This document shows positions 10,779 to 21,436 of a stretch of DNA of 64,000 bases, one piece after another; the stretch's first letter is position 1; each line of letters starts with the position of its first letter. The translations under genes were made by a program, and so were the position numbers. Source of the stretch: Lathyrus oleraceus. Taxonomy: Eukaryota > Streptophyta > Magnoliopsida > Fabales > Fabaceae. The stretch is from assembly GCF_024323335.1 (NCBI RefSeq), contig NC_066585.1, positions 537,851,769 through 537,915,768 on the forward strand, in the 5' to 3' direction. The notes beneath the pieces are model-generated. The model had not been told where the DNA came from, ran no database searches, and saw nothing but the letters and a program-made list of their open reading frames with translations.

Positions 10779-12991
10779 TGTAACAACCCGTTATATATAT
10801 CTAGAATAATATCATACAAGTGTTAAATTTTGGTACTGTCACAACATAAGTGCCTAATGGCATCAATATATATATACATGTCCAAACTAAAACATCAATG
10901 GAACATGTTATACAATAATTCCTAAACAATAAAAATCTAAGAAATATGTACAATATCTTCATTGCACACAACTCCACAGCGGAAGATCATAATGAACAGC
11001 AACCCTTGAAACATCCATAACAGTTTCTCTTAGGTTCAACCAGTAAAGAATACCTGAAAAAATAACAACAATAATGGGATAAGATAATAATCTCAGTGAG
11101 TTCTTCTATCCTATGGGTCCACTCGGCTCTACAGGGTTTTCTAATCAATCTTCAACTCATAACCAACTCAAGTCAACAAGGGAAAGAAGACTTGAGCGAT
11201 GGGGAAACTATCTCGCAATTGTATGGCAACATGCATCTGAGTTCTCATAACTCAACCACGATCATTATTCAGATCACGAAACATCAATTCCCGATCGGAC
11301 TTACGTCTAAGCCAGCCTCGGTTCATGCATGCTCGTATGATTCGACCTTCGCGGTGGATATCAGGTTCCCCTATGGGAATCTAACCCACTTTTAAGAACC
11401 ATCACCCGTATGGGACTCTAACCCACCTAGGGTATCTTTCACCGTATGGGACTCTAACCCACATAGGTGTCCACCTTTCCCCCATGTCCGCCATGGTTGG
11501 GGCTCAAACCCATTTGAGGCTCGAATCATTGGTCCCACATCCCAATGCTTACTCATCTAAGCATACCACAAGAGATGTGTACCACCACAGAAAAACACAC
11601 ATTCTGAATACATGATCGGTTCCATAATCATTGGTTCCACGAACCATAACAAATTCATCAATCATAGGTGACTTCATTCACCATAATACACAAATAATAA
11701 AAAGGGCATGTTCCATACAATGCGTCTCATTCTCAATCATGGTAACAATTCGTCCACGACCTCACATAAGCGTCGTACGAATGAATACCGTATTCTCCTA
11801 GGTTTCCTCACTCATCTTTGTAGAGTTTTAATCATGTTACTTCACCTTTCACATAACAACAATATTTAATTTCATCATGATAAAATTCATGGCATTTATA
11901 AATCACATCCTATTTTATAACATGGAACAATAATAATAGTCCTTTACGTTATCTTTAGTCATGTTATTTCACAATCAACCATATCAACCATGTTTAACAC
12001 CCATCATAAATATAATTCATTTAATTTGTAAGACACATAATTTACTATAATATGATATTATAATAATAGCCTTTTTCATTATCTTACTAATGCATCCGTC
12101 CGCATCCAAAACGGAGCTATAATGCTCAATTAATTCATTAATCTATCTTAATCAAGATTTAGATTAATATTTATTCATTGCATAAGTATTCAACAACAAC
12201 CTCTCTAGCCTATTAAAAAAAAGAAAAAAATTCCAATTTCAAATTAATTCTCTCAGTAACTTCTTTCCTTAAATAACTCCTCTTTTATTTTCCTTTCCAT
12301 ATACCATTTTTACCTACTATTTTCACATAACTTGATTTTTCAACAACAACCAACATAATATCATCACATAGCATGGTTAGGGCACGATTCACACAAACCC
12401 TAACCCCACAAATATAGATTAATTTCCCCCAAATGCTAAAACTATCTAAGAACTCACCTAGTAGAAGAAGAAGATGAAGTTGGTGATGATGAAGATGAGA
12501 TGATGGTGATGGTTCCTTCCTCTTCTCCTCTTCTTTCTCTTCTTCTTTCTTTTTCTTTCTCTTTTCCTCTTTCTTTCTCTTTCTCTTCTTTTCCCTTTTC
12601 TGATAACTCTCTCCTTCTTCTTATCTCTTCCTACTACTTCTTATCATTTTCTTCTTTTCTTTTCCCCACACATATACTATTAATATATATATATAATATA
12701 ATATCAAGTAGTAATAAAATATCTCAATTGATATTTTATCTTCCAGTACCAATTGACCAATTATTAATGTTACCAAAAATGTCCTCTCTTGTACTTATTA
12801 ATATTGGTATGTATCTTTATTAATAATTAATCCCTTCAGGGTTCATTGGTTACTCTATTGGTCCCAATTGACAACATTTAGAGCACATAGGAGCTCCAAT
12901 CGTTACAAATGATAATAGATAATTTACATAGGAACTCAATTGATCTCAACTGACAACTAATTGAGCATTTAAGGGAATATGGGATATTACA
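10779..12991 (-). repeat. LTR copy 4 (5' LTR)
   Basis: About 2.21 kb, starting TG/ending CA, next to the PBS. It differs from copies 1-3 between about 12214 and 12440: instead of the tRNA-like module it holds a 230-bp A/T-rich segment. Confidence 0.92.
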
Positions 12992-12996
12992 ACAAT
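12992..12996. repeat. Target-site duplication, right copy (ACAAT)
   Basis: ACAAT directly follows the CA end of LTR copy 4 and matches 555-559. Confidence 0.9.
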
Positions 12997-13148
12997 GCAA
13001 ATAATATATATTCCATTTTAAATTTCATTTATTCATAATAGTGTTATAGTATTTTAAAGATTTACACAAAATTTCTTACAAAAAGTAAGTTCCAGAGCTA
13101 AACTGAAGTGCACGTTTTATTATTTTTATTGAACTCATACAATAAAAT

Positions 13149-13682
13149 TCATTGGTGAAAACAACAACATGTTGTCTTCTCAAGATGAGTATAACATTGT
13201 CCCCCTTTTCCAAATCCCTTGCGAAAGCAATCCTGGTCACACGTTGCAACACAAGGCCCTATACAAACTCCTCCGGGAGGGACCAAAATACTGGTAACCA
13301 ATCCTGAATCAACCAAAATTTAAAATTAGTTTGTGTCTGACATTGCTTCATATTTTTACATTATAAATCTCAATCTAATGTTCTTTCGAATTGAGAATTG
13401 ATTAAACCATAATTGAATTGTTATTGATCTACATATCTTGTTTAAAAAGAAATCAACTTCTTAGAAGGGTTAAACAATCACATAATTTTTTAGAAGAATC
13501 TTTTTACTTTCTTTTGAATATAAAAATGCAATATATGTTTCAATAAAAAAACATTTGGTGTTAGTAAATTCTACTTTAAAATTGAAACTCAAAAATAAAA
13601 ATAAAATTTCATTCTTACCCGAACTAACCATCAAAACAAGGCATATAAAACACTCAAAAAACAAGATTGATTGGTGTGACAT
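13149..13682 (-). CDS. Defensin-like (DEFL/LCR) secreted cysteine-rich peptide
   Basis: Two exons: 13619-13682 and 13149-13303, joined by a GT-AG phase-1 intron (donor gtaag at 13618-13614, acceptor cag at 13306-13304), giving 72 aa and a TGA stop. Exon 1 encodes a signal peptide (hydrophobic core LFFECFICLVLMV). Exon 2 encodes a mature peptide with eight Cys in the order CX3C, then CX3C, then CX3C, CX10C, CX8C and a final CCC, with a GGQC word like the defensin gamma-core. A signal-peptide exon followed by one Cys-rich exon is typical of plant DEFL genes; members act in defence, pollen-pistil signalling or nodules. Two AATAAA signals lie within 35 bp after the stop. An out-of-frame ATG sits 5 bp upstream of the start (13685-13687). 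The retroelement at 560-12991 begins 157 bp downstream. The target of the peptide is unknown. Confidence 0.85.
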
Positions 13683-13720
13683 GCCATTTTGTAAGATTTC
13701 AATTTATATTTTGTTTCTTT

Positions 13721-14306
13721 GTAACGAGTAAGACTAACATAACTTCTATTATATAGGCCTAAAAACTGTATTAGTTTTTTAATATCTCATTTGACTATAA
13801 CTTTACATAAAGTTATTAATGGAATCTTAAAGTAAGAAAGATAGATTTAAATAAATAAAAAGTGGGTCAATAAAATGAATTTGATAATATTGAAAATAAT
13901 TTTCATTTTCTATTGAATTTGAAAGGAACATAAAATGATATTATTCATCAATGACTTCATACCTATAGTCAATTTTAATGATTAAAATATAATAAATAGA
14001 TTTATATTTTTTCTTGTAACGAGTAAGACTAACATAACTTCTATATATAGGCCTAAAAAGTGTATTAGTTTTTTTAATATCTCATTTGACTATTATTTTA
14101 CATAATTTATTAATTGAATCTTAAATTAAGAAAGATAGGTTAGATTTAAATAAATAAAGTGTTCAATAAATGAATGATTTGATAATATTGAAATATAATC
14201 TTCATTTTCTATTGAATTTTGAAAGGAATATAAAATGATATTATTCATCAATGACTTAATACCTATAGTCAATTTTAATTATTCAAATATAATAAATAGA
14301 TTTATA
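13721..14306. repeat. 295-bp tandem duplication of the DEFL upstream region
   Basis: 13721-14015 and 14016-14306 align over their length from 'gtaacgagtaagac' with scattered substitutions and small indels (roughly 10 percent by eye). The unit includes the TATA region, so the defensin-like gene has two tandem copies of its proximal upstream DNA. Confidence 0.85.
13749..13755 (-). promoter_or_regulatory. TATA box of the defensin-like gene
   Basis: TATATAA on the minus strand about 70 bp upstream of the ATG, which predicts a leader of roughly 40 nt. A second copy of the region, with 'tatatata', lies 295 bp further upstream. Confidence 0.6.
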
Positions 14307-15148
14307 AATACTTAAAATTATGTGTAATATATGATTATATTTAATTGAATAGATTTATAATATTAAAATTATAAATTTATTATAAAAATATACTCAATTT
14401 TAACCGAATGACAAAAAAATGGTGTCAAATTACGTAGGAGTTATTTTAGTCATCGTCAAATTACGAGTGGTTTAAAAATTAACTGAATAACTTTACACGA
14501 ATGTCCGAACACAACTATTTTGTTAACACTTGAACAGTTTCTATAAATTATAAAATATTATTATCTTTAATTGTAACATATTGGTCATGAATTTTGCAAT
14601 GTTTTATTATTTTGATTTTTATGGTGACTCGAGTAGAAAGATTTTCTTAAGAATTTAACAACAAAACATTTCAACACTAAATTAATTAGTTGGTCATGAT
14701 TTTATCATTTTATTTACAAGTCTCACATGCTAGTGAAGAAATGTAAAGTGCTTGTACATGTAATTATCATAAAACGACTATATTATTTTTCATCGTATGC
14801 AAGTGTTTAAAAGGTTTGAGTCTTTATCTTGTAAATCAATCTTTGTTGAAGATTCTTTACATATTTATACTTTTTCTAATACTTTGTTTCTAAACATATA
14901 ATTCAATTCTTGTTTCATTACTAGGGTCTCCCAAAAACTAAATCATCAGAGACATTCAATTGTATTTGAAATAGTGCTTAAGGATCGAACTAGCTGACCG
15001 GTCAAACAGAAAATTGAAAGGATCACCAATTTGGTCTTATTGTTGGATCAAGCAAGCTATTTAAAACAGTTGAAACTGACTAGAACTGACCAAAATCAGT
15101 AAATCAGCGGGGTTAAATGCTATCTTTTTTCTTTAGCCAAAATGAGAT
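14307..15148. other. AT-rich intergenic DNA, no gene seen
   Basis: No coding region, RNA gene or clear repeat boundary is visible. A 'gaccggtca' word near 14996 recalls the motifs at 30-190 but no element could be delimited. It ends at the assembly gap. Confidence 0.6.
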
Positions 15149-15648
15149 NNNNNNNNNNNNNNNNNNNNNNNNNNNNNNNNNNNNNNNNNNNNNNNNNNNN
15201 NNNNNNNNNNNNNNNNNNNNNNNNNNNNNNNNNNNNNNNNNNNNNNNNNNNNNNNNNNNNNNNNNNNNNNNNNNNNNNNNNNNNNNNNNNNNNNNNNNNN
15301 NNNNNNNNNNNNNNNNNNNNNNNNNNNNNNNNNNNNNNNNNNNNNNNNNNNNNNNNNNNNNNNNNNNNNNNNNNNNNNNNNNNNNNNNNNNNNNNNNNNN
15401 NNNNNNNNNNNNNNNNNNNNNNNNNNNNNNNNNNNNNNNNNNNNNNNNNNNNNNNNNNNNNNNNNNNNNNNNNNNNNNNNNNNNNNNNNNNNNNNNNNNN
15501 NNNNNNNNNNNNNNNNNNNNNNNNNNNNNNNNNNNNNNNNNNNNNNNNNNNNNNNNNNNNNNNNNNNNNNNNNNNNNNNNNNNNNNNNNNNNNNNNNNNN
15601 NNNNNNNNNNNNNNNNNNNNNNNNNNNNNNNNNNNNNNNNNNNNNNNN
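15149..15648. other. Assembly gap (500 N)
   Basis: Exactly 500 N, probably a placeholder for a gap of unknown length. Frames reading through it have no meaning. Confidence 0.99.
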
Positions 15649-16044
15649 AACCCTAAAACCTTAAACCCAAACCCCCTAACCCCCAAACCCCCTAAACCCT
15701 AACCCCTAAACCCTAAACCTTCAACCCTAAACCCAAAACCCTAAACCCCAAAACCCTAAACCCTAAACCCCAAACCCCAAACCCTAAACCCTAAACCCCA
15801 AACCCTAACCCCAACCCCTAAACCCTAAACCCTAAACTCTAAACCCTAATCACCCTAAACACCCTAAAAATCCTAAAAACCCTAAAACCCCTAAAAACCC
15901 CTAAACAACCCGAAACCCTAACCCCTAAACCCCTAACCCCTAAACCCTAAACCCTAAACCCCTAACCTAAACCCCTAAACCCCTAACCTAAACCCCTAAA
16001 ACCCTAAAAACCCTAAAACCCCAAACCCTAAACCCTAAATCCTA
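15649..16044 (+). repeat. Degenerate telomere-type (CCCTAAA)n tract
   Basis: About 400 bp built from CCCTAAA with many CCCCTAAA, CCCTAAAA, CCAAACC and CCCTAACC variants. The Arabidopsis-type plant telomere repeat is TTTAGGG; the degeneration and the internal position indicate an interstitial telomere-like tract. It starts directly at the gap and ends at an Ogre LTR fragment. Confidence 0.92.
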
Positions 16045-16650
16045 AGTGTTGGATTGTAAGCCTCATCCTCATCCTTAGTGTCGGATTGTAAGCCTTCCAT
16101 GCTTATTATAGGGTTAACCCCTCACTAGCATGTTGAAGTCTTCCTCACATGGTGGATTGTCGGTTTAGGTTGAGTTTTCTACCTTTGATAACAAAAGACC
16201 TTAAGGCTTTTGATTAAAATCAATTCACCAATCTTTGAAATTTTTTACCACGAACTACGAGGTTTTGATCCTCCTTTGTGATGGTACGTAGGCAATGGGT
16301 TCATCCATTCAAACAACAAAATTTGTAAATATAATCTATTCTCTTCTCATATCTCCAATCTTTTGCACAAATCTTTTCACAAATACCAACTTACAACACA
16401 TACTTGCAAAAAGGGTTCCCTTAGAGTACTAAGGATGTTTTGGATGCGTAAAACCTTCCCATTTCATAACCAACCCCCTTACCTAGATCTCTGACATTTT
16501 TATTAGTTTTTTACTTGAAAAACTTCTTACTTGGCTTTTGTTCTCTTTTTAGCCTTTCCTTTGGACAAATAAAAGTGCGGTGGCGACTCGAATTGTATGT
16601 TGACTTTTGGTTTAGTCAATAAACCTAAAAGTAACGAAAACCCCGCTACA
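16045..16650 (+). mobile_element. 3' part of an Ogre-type LTR
   Basis: It matches 37650-37904 plus 39313-39667 along its length: the 'acgaggttttgatcc' and 'ggtacgtaggca' words, then 'agtgcggtggcgactcg', ending CCGCTACA. These words are typical of the U5 end of legume Ogre (Ty3/Tat) LTRs. The 5' part is missing and the telomere-like tract takes its place; the CA end abuts a copia gag fragment. Confidence 0.8.
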
Positions 16651-16651
16651 A

Positions 16652-17357
16652 CATGATAGAAAGCTGTATGTCTTGGAAAAACCTGTTCTTGAAGAGGAAC
16701 CTCCTAATTTAGCAGCTAAGGCAAAAAGAGATGCTTATAAGAAGCATGTCGATGATGCCAATGAAACTGCTTGTCTCATGCTAGCTACCATGAACTCAGA
16801 GTTGCAAAAGCAACATGAGAACATGGCAGCGTTCGATATGATCGAACACCTGAAGATGCTCTATCAAGAGCAAGCAAGGCATGAAAGGTTTGAAGTTTCA
16901 AAAGCCCTTTCTCAAGGCAAGTTAGCTGAGGGAGCCCCTGTAGGTCCCCATGTGCTCAAGATGATTGGGTATGTGAAAAACCTTGAGAGGTTGGGTTTTC
17001 CCCTCGGAAATGAACTTGCGACTGATTTGATCTTGCAATCGTTGTCAGATAGATTCAGTCAATTTGTCCTAAATTTCAATATGAATGGTATGGACAAATC
17101 TCTTCCTGAACTGCTAGCCATGTTAAGAACTTCTGAGCAGAATCTGAAGTCAAAAGGGAAGTCCATTCTGATGATCGGAAATGGAAAGAGACAGAACAAA
17201 AGACCCACCAAGCAGGGTGATAAAGGGAAAGGCAAGGAAGTTGCCAAACCCAAACCCACTGTTGCTGCTTTGAAGCCTATTGGAGGCATAGCAAAGGAAG
17301 GCACCTGCTTCCATTGCGGTAAGACCGGGCACTAGAAGAGAAACTGCCAAAAAGTAC
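16652..17357 (+). pseudogene. copia gag (C-terminal part) with zinc knuckle
   Basis: Capsid-like helical sequence (16673-17150), a basic K-rich linker, then a CX2CX4HX4C zinc knuckle beginning CFHCGKTGH. A TAG at 17333-17335 replaces the Trp that family members carry right after the knuckle His. About 15 bases later one extra base shifts the frame into the protease. The true start is missing; the Met read at 16673 is a TTG codon inside the protein. Confidence 0.88.
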
Positions 17358-18371
17358 TTGGAAGATAAGAAGAATGGAGTAGAGACTTCAACTTCAGGTA
17401 TTTTTGTTATTGAAATTAATTTATCTACTTCTGCATCATGGGTATTAGATACTGGATGCGGTTCTCACATTTGTACCAATGTGCACGGGCTAAAAAGGAG
17501 TAGAGATTTGACAAAAGGTGAAGTTGACCTACGAGTTGGCAATGAAGCAAAGGTTATTGCTTTAGCCGTAGGAACTTATGTATTGACTTTACCTAGTGGT
17601 TTAATAATTCAGTTAGAGAACTGTTATTATGTACCTACAATTAGCAGGAATATTATTTTTGTTTCTTGTTTGGACAAGTTTGGCTTTTCATTTATAATAA
17701 AGAACAACTGTTGCTCAATTTATTTGAATGATATATTCTATGCTACAGCACAAATGAACAATGGACAATATGTCCTTGATCTTGAAATACATATTTATAA
17801 CATTAATACTAAAAGGATGAAACCTAACGAGTTAAATCCAACTTACCTTTGGCATTGTCGATTAGGCCACATAAATGAGAAACGCATTTCCAAACTCCAT
17901 AAAGATGGACTCTTTGACTCTTTTAATTATGAATCATATGAGACATGCAGATCTTGTTTAATTGGAAAGATGACAAAGTCTCCATTCACAAGAAAAGGTG
18001 AAAGAGCTAATGATCTTTTGGCCCTCATACATACTGATGTATGTGGACCACTGAACATACCAGCCAGAGGAGGTTTTCAATACTTCATCACATTTACTGA
18101 TGATTTCAGTGGATATGGTTATGTGTATTTAATGAAACACAAACCAGAGTCATTTGAAAAGTTCAAGGAATTCAAGAATGAAGTACAAAACCAATTAGGT
18201 AAGAATATTAAAACTCTTCGATCAGATCGAGGTGGTGAGTATTTAAGCCTAGAGTTTGATGCCCATCTGAAAGAGTGTGGGATCCTATCCCAACTTACTC
18301 CTCCTAGAACACCCCAATGGAATGGTGTATCTGAGAGAAGAAATTGAACCCTGTTAGACATGGTCTGATCC
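17358..18371 (+). pseudogene. copia protease and integrase core
   Basis: Aspartic protease motif WVLDTGCGSH (about 17439), gag-pre-integrase HHCC region (HCRLGH...CRSC, 17853-17955), then integrase catalytic residues: D in HTDVCGP, D in LRSDRGGEY, E in NGVSERRN. It is broken by TGA at 18345-18347 and 18366-18368, both at positions where relatives carry Arg, which fits CGA to TGA decay. Confidence 0.9.
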
Positions 18372-18800
18372 ATGATGAGTCATGCTGATCTTCCAAACTC
18401 CTTTTGGGGACATGCACTATTGACAACAGATTACACACTTAACCGTGTTCCATCCAAAAAGGTTGAGAAGACACCATATGAGATATGGAGTGGTAAGAAA
18501 CCACATATGTCTTACATGAAGATTTGGGGTTGCGAAGTTTATGTGAAACGACAAATTTCAACTAAGCTTGAGCCCAAATCTGACAAATGCTTATTTGTGG
18601 GGTATCCTAAAGAAACAAAAGGGTATTACTTCTACAATCCTTTTGAGGGCAAAGTGTTTGTCGCTCGAACTGGAGTTTTCCTATAAAAGGATTTTATTTT
18701 CAAAGGAATCAGTGGGAGGAAAGTAGAGCTTGAAGAAACTCAAGAATCACAAAGCATTGATACACCTATGGAGGAATTAGAGCAGGAAACATAAGTAGTT
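18372..18800 (+). pseudogene. copia integrase C-terminal region
   Basis: It continues the polyprotein frame after the TGA stops, with typical copia words (NSFWGHAL, TPYEIWSGKKP, KCLFVGYP). TAA stops at 18684-18686 and 18792-18794 interrupt it; relatives carry Glu or Gln at such sites. Confidence 0.88.
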
Positions 18801-19493
18801 GTGGAAGAGCAACCTACTCAAGTAGAACAAGACCAGCGTAGGTCAAGCAGGATACGTCACCTACCTGAGAGATATGGATATCTCATAACTGATCAAGGTG
18901 ATGTATTACTCATGGATCAAGATGAGCCTGCGATCTACCAAGAGGCCAAAACTGATCCCGAGTCTGAGAAGTGGCTAGAAGCCATGAAATCTGAAATGGA
19001 TTCCATGTACACAAACCAAGTTTGGACCTTGGTAGAGCCTCCTGTAGGAGTTAACCCTATAGGATGCAAGTGGGTCTTCAAAAAGAAGACTGACATGGAT
19101 GGTAAGGTACATACCTATAAGACAAGACTGGTTGCAAAAGGATATAAACAAATTCATGGGGTTGACTATGATGAAACCTTTTCACTAGTTGCAATGCTTA
19201 AATCTGTTCGGATTTTACTTGTTATCGTTGCATATCATGATTATGAAATATGACAGATGGATGTCAAAACTGATTTCCTTAATGGGAATCTTCTTGAGGA
19301 TGTGTACATTACACAACCTAAAGGGTTTGACATACCAGAAGAAGCCCAAAAGATATGTAAGTTACAAAGATCAATCTATGGATTGAAGCAAGCTTCCAGA
19401 AGCTGGAATCTTCGTTTTGATGAAACAGTAAAATAATATGGATTCATCAAGAAAGAAGATGAGCCTTGTGTCTACAAGAAGGTTAGTGGGAGC
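18801..19493 (+). pseudogene. copia reverse transcriptase, N-terminal half
   Basis: RT start region (EKWLEAMKSEM, CKWVFKKK, RLVAKGY), then the first catalytic Asp in QMDVKT after a TGA at 19251-19253 that replaces a Trp. IYGLKQASRSW follows at about 19375. TAA at 19434-19436 interrupts again, after which the frame stays open. Confidence 0.9.
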
Positions 19494-20504
19494 ATGATCG
19501 TTTTCCTGGTATTATATGTAGATGACATATTACTCATTGGAAACGATGTCCCTACCCTGCAACAAGTAAAGTCTTGGTTGGGGAAATGCTTTTCTATGAA
19601 GGACCTAGGTGAAACAGCCTATATATTAGAAATCAGAATCTATAAAGATAGATCACAAAAACTGTTTGGCCTATGTCAGAGTACATACATAGACAAAGTG
19701 TTGAAACGCTTTAATATGCATGATTCCAAGAAAGGATTCATACTTATGCAACATGGCATGTGTCTATCAAAAACACAATCCCCTTCAACTAAGGAAGAAA
19801 GGGATCGCATGAATAAGATTCCATATGCATCTGCAATAGGATCTATCATGTATGTCATGTTATGTACTCGACCAGATGTCTCGTATGCTTTAAGTGCAAC
19901 GAGTAGGTACCAATCTGATCCTGGTGATGCTCATTGGGTAGCTGTCAAGAATATCCTTAAGTATTTGAGAAGGACTAAGGACTCATTATTGATATATGGA
20001 GGTCAGGAAGAGCTGGTTGTAATTGGATACACCGATGCTAGCTTCCAGACAGATAAGGAAGACTTTAGATCGCAATCTGGTTATGTGTTTTGCTTAAACG
20101 GTGGCGCTGTGAGTTGGAAAAGTTCAAAGCAAGATACAGTTATTGATTCTACAACCGAGGCCGAGTATATTGCTGCCTCAAATGCAACAAAGGAAGCTGT
20201 TTGGATCAAAAAGTTCATTAGTGAACTTGGCATAGTTCCTAGCATTGTGGATCCCATTGGTCTCTATTGTGATAACAATGGTGCTATCGCACAAGTTAAG
20301 GAACCTAGATCTCACCAACGATCCAAACACATACTTAGGCGTTATCACCTCATTCGAGAGATAATAGATAGAGGAGATGTGAAAATATACAGAGTACCTA
20401 CACTTGACAATATTGTTGACCCACTGACAAAGCCTCTTGCGCAGCAGAAGCATGATGGTCATACTAGATATATGGGAATTATGGGTATGCCTGATTGGCT
20501 CTAG
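19494..20504 (+). pseudogene. copia RT catalytic half and RNase H
   Basis: The YVDDILL catalytic box lies at about 19516-19536. RNase H motifs follow: GYTDASF (about 20025), TTEAEYIAAS (about 20152), YCDNNGA (about 20267) and a C-terminal KHILRRYHLIRE. The frame is open from 19437 to the TAG at 20502-20504. With the stops upstream no full polyprotein can be made. Confidence 0.92.
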
Positions 20505-20507
20505 TGC

Positions 20508-21148
20508 TAGTGGGAGATTGTTGGTGTAAGCCCTAGAGGCCAATACTTTTGGTACTTGTATCGAATTATTTATTAATAATAAAAGGATTTTTCTTTATTA
20601 TGTTTGTCTAATAAAGTCCCTAGAATAGATAGTCCGTTTAATGTATCAAGTATGACTTAATCATGAGATCACATTAAACATAAGGACACTATTCTTAAAG
20701 TATTCATAGTCGAGTTTTATTGTTAAGTGGGATAACATTAAAACATTAAGACTATTATGTATATAAACTGATGATCACATCTCATGGATCATGGATAAGG
20801 AGTTATCAAGTCTTAAACATAGATATGAATATTAAGAGTAATATTTATACTAGATTGACCCGCTATGAGAATACTATATAGAATGTTATGCAAAGTGTCA
20901 TAAGTTATTCTCATGGTGATAATGGTGTATACCACCCTTCGACCTGAAACCACTATGGACCCTAGATGTAGAGTCGAGTGCCTTATTGATGATCAAACAT
21001 TGTTCGTAACTGGATGACCATAAAGACAGTTGATGGGTACTCCACGAAGCATGCTAAGGGACATGAGTGACCTAGATGGAATTTGCCCATCCTGCATAAC
21101 AGGATAAATGTCTATGTGCATAATATTGAGCAAGACAAGGATGGCATG
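20508..21148 (+). repeat. copia PPT and partial 3' LTR
   Basis: The PPT 'agtgggagat' precedes the LTR start TGTTGGTGTAAGCC at 20519. About 630 bp of LTR follow, and the match to the family pattern fades near 21115-21148. The LTR 3' end is missing. Confidence 0.75.
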
Positions 21149-21173
21149 GTCTTATGAAGTATTTTATGATGCC
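21149..21173. repeat. 25-bp exact match to a chromovirus RNase H region
   Basis: Identical to 31441-31465, where it encodes the SYEVFYDA region of a Ty3 RNase H. Here it sits alone at the break of the copia LTR, like filler DNA at a repair junction. Confidence 0.8.
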
Positions 21174-21259
21174 AAGGTCTATTGGGCCACATGTCAGTTG
21201 TATTGTGCTTTACTTGTTGTAGCAGGTCAACTAGTTATCAGAGATATGTTAGGGCAAGC

Positions 21260-21436
21260 TTAGCTTAGACATATTATGATTAGCAAGACTGACACATGTC
21301 AATTGTATTGTGATTTACCTGCTATAGCAGGTCAACTGGTTGTTACTATAAATACAACCAATGACCGCCTTTTGTAACTCACACTTCAGTTAATCAAAAT
21401 CAATTACAATTAAGAATGAAAGGTGTAACTACCTAT
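21260..21436 (+). repeat. Repeat R, copy 1 (promoter-like)
   Basis: A module from 'ttagcttagaca' to 'aactacctatt' containing 'actataaatacaacc' (TATA-like). It recurs at 26173-26310 and 27917-28087. It may be a fragment of a short LTR; no boundaries with TSD were found. Confidence 0.7.

Larger units (their letters stand above)
560..12991 (-). mobile_element. Ty3-type LTR retrotransposon with LTR-LTR-LTR-interior-LTR structure
   Basis: On the minus strand the order is 5' LTR (10779-12991), PBS complementary to the 3' end of initiator-Met tRNA (10765-10776), interior (6611-10778), G-rich polypurine tract (6616-6623) and three consecutive 3' LTRs (4852-6610, 2711-4851, 560-2710). The LTR begins TGTAATATCC and ends GGGTTGTTACA. 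The whole 12.4-kb block is flanked by the same 5 bp, ACAAT, at 555-559 and 12992-12996, so it behaves as one insertion. The PBS and the shape of the PPT (G-rich, preceded by a 'cgggggcgaattt' word) fit Ty3 chromoviruses of the Tekay/Del type (family knowledge). No gag or pol domain was found in the interior, so it is probably non-autonomous or heavily decayed. It lies 157 bp beyond the stop codon of the defensin-like gene. Confidence 0.9.
16651..21148 (+). mobile_element. Decayed Ty1/copia retrotransposon, 5' truncated
   Basis: Gag, protease, integrase, RT and RNase H in that order (copia order), then a PPT and a partial 3' LTR. The 5' LTR and the N-terminal part of gag are missing, cut by the Ogre LTR. 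At least six stops and one frameshift interrupt the polyprotein, so it is inactive. Confidence 0.92.

Noticed and set aside
12500..12823. S/F/L-rich open frame (also 2225-2407 and its reverse-strand counterparts near 22348 and 51880-52381)
   Set aside because: Product of the CT/GA-rich low-complexity tract of the LTR.
1..15110. A DNA transposon bounded by 'gaccggt' words at 30-190 and 14990-15010
   Set aside because: No matching terminal inverted repeats or target duplication could be shown, and genes and other elements lie between.
15117..15702. Long open frames across the N run
   Set aside because: They exist only because N is read as an unknown residue.
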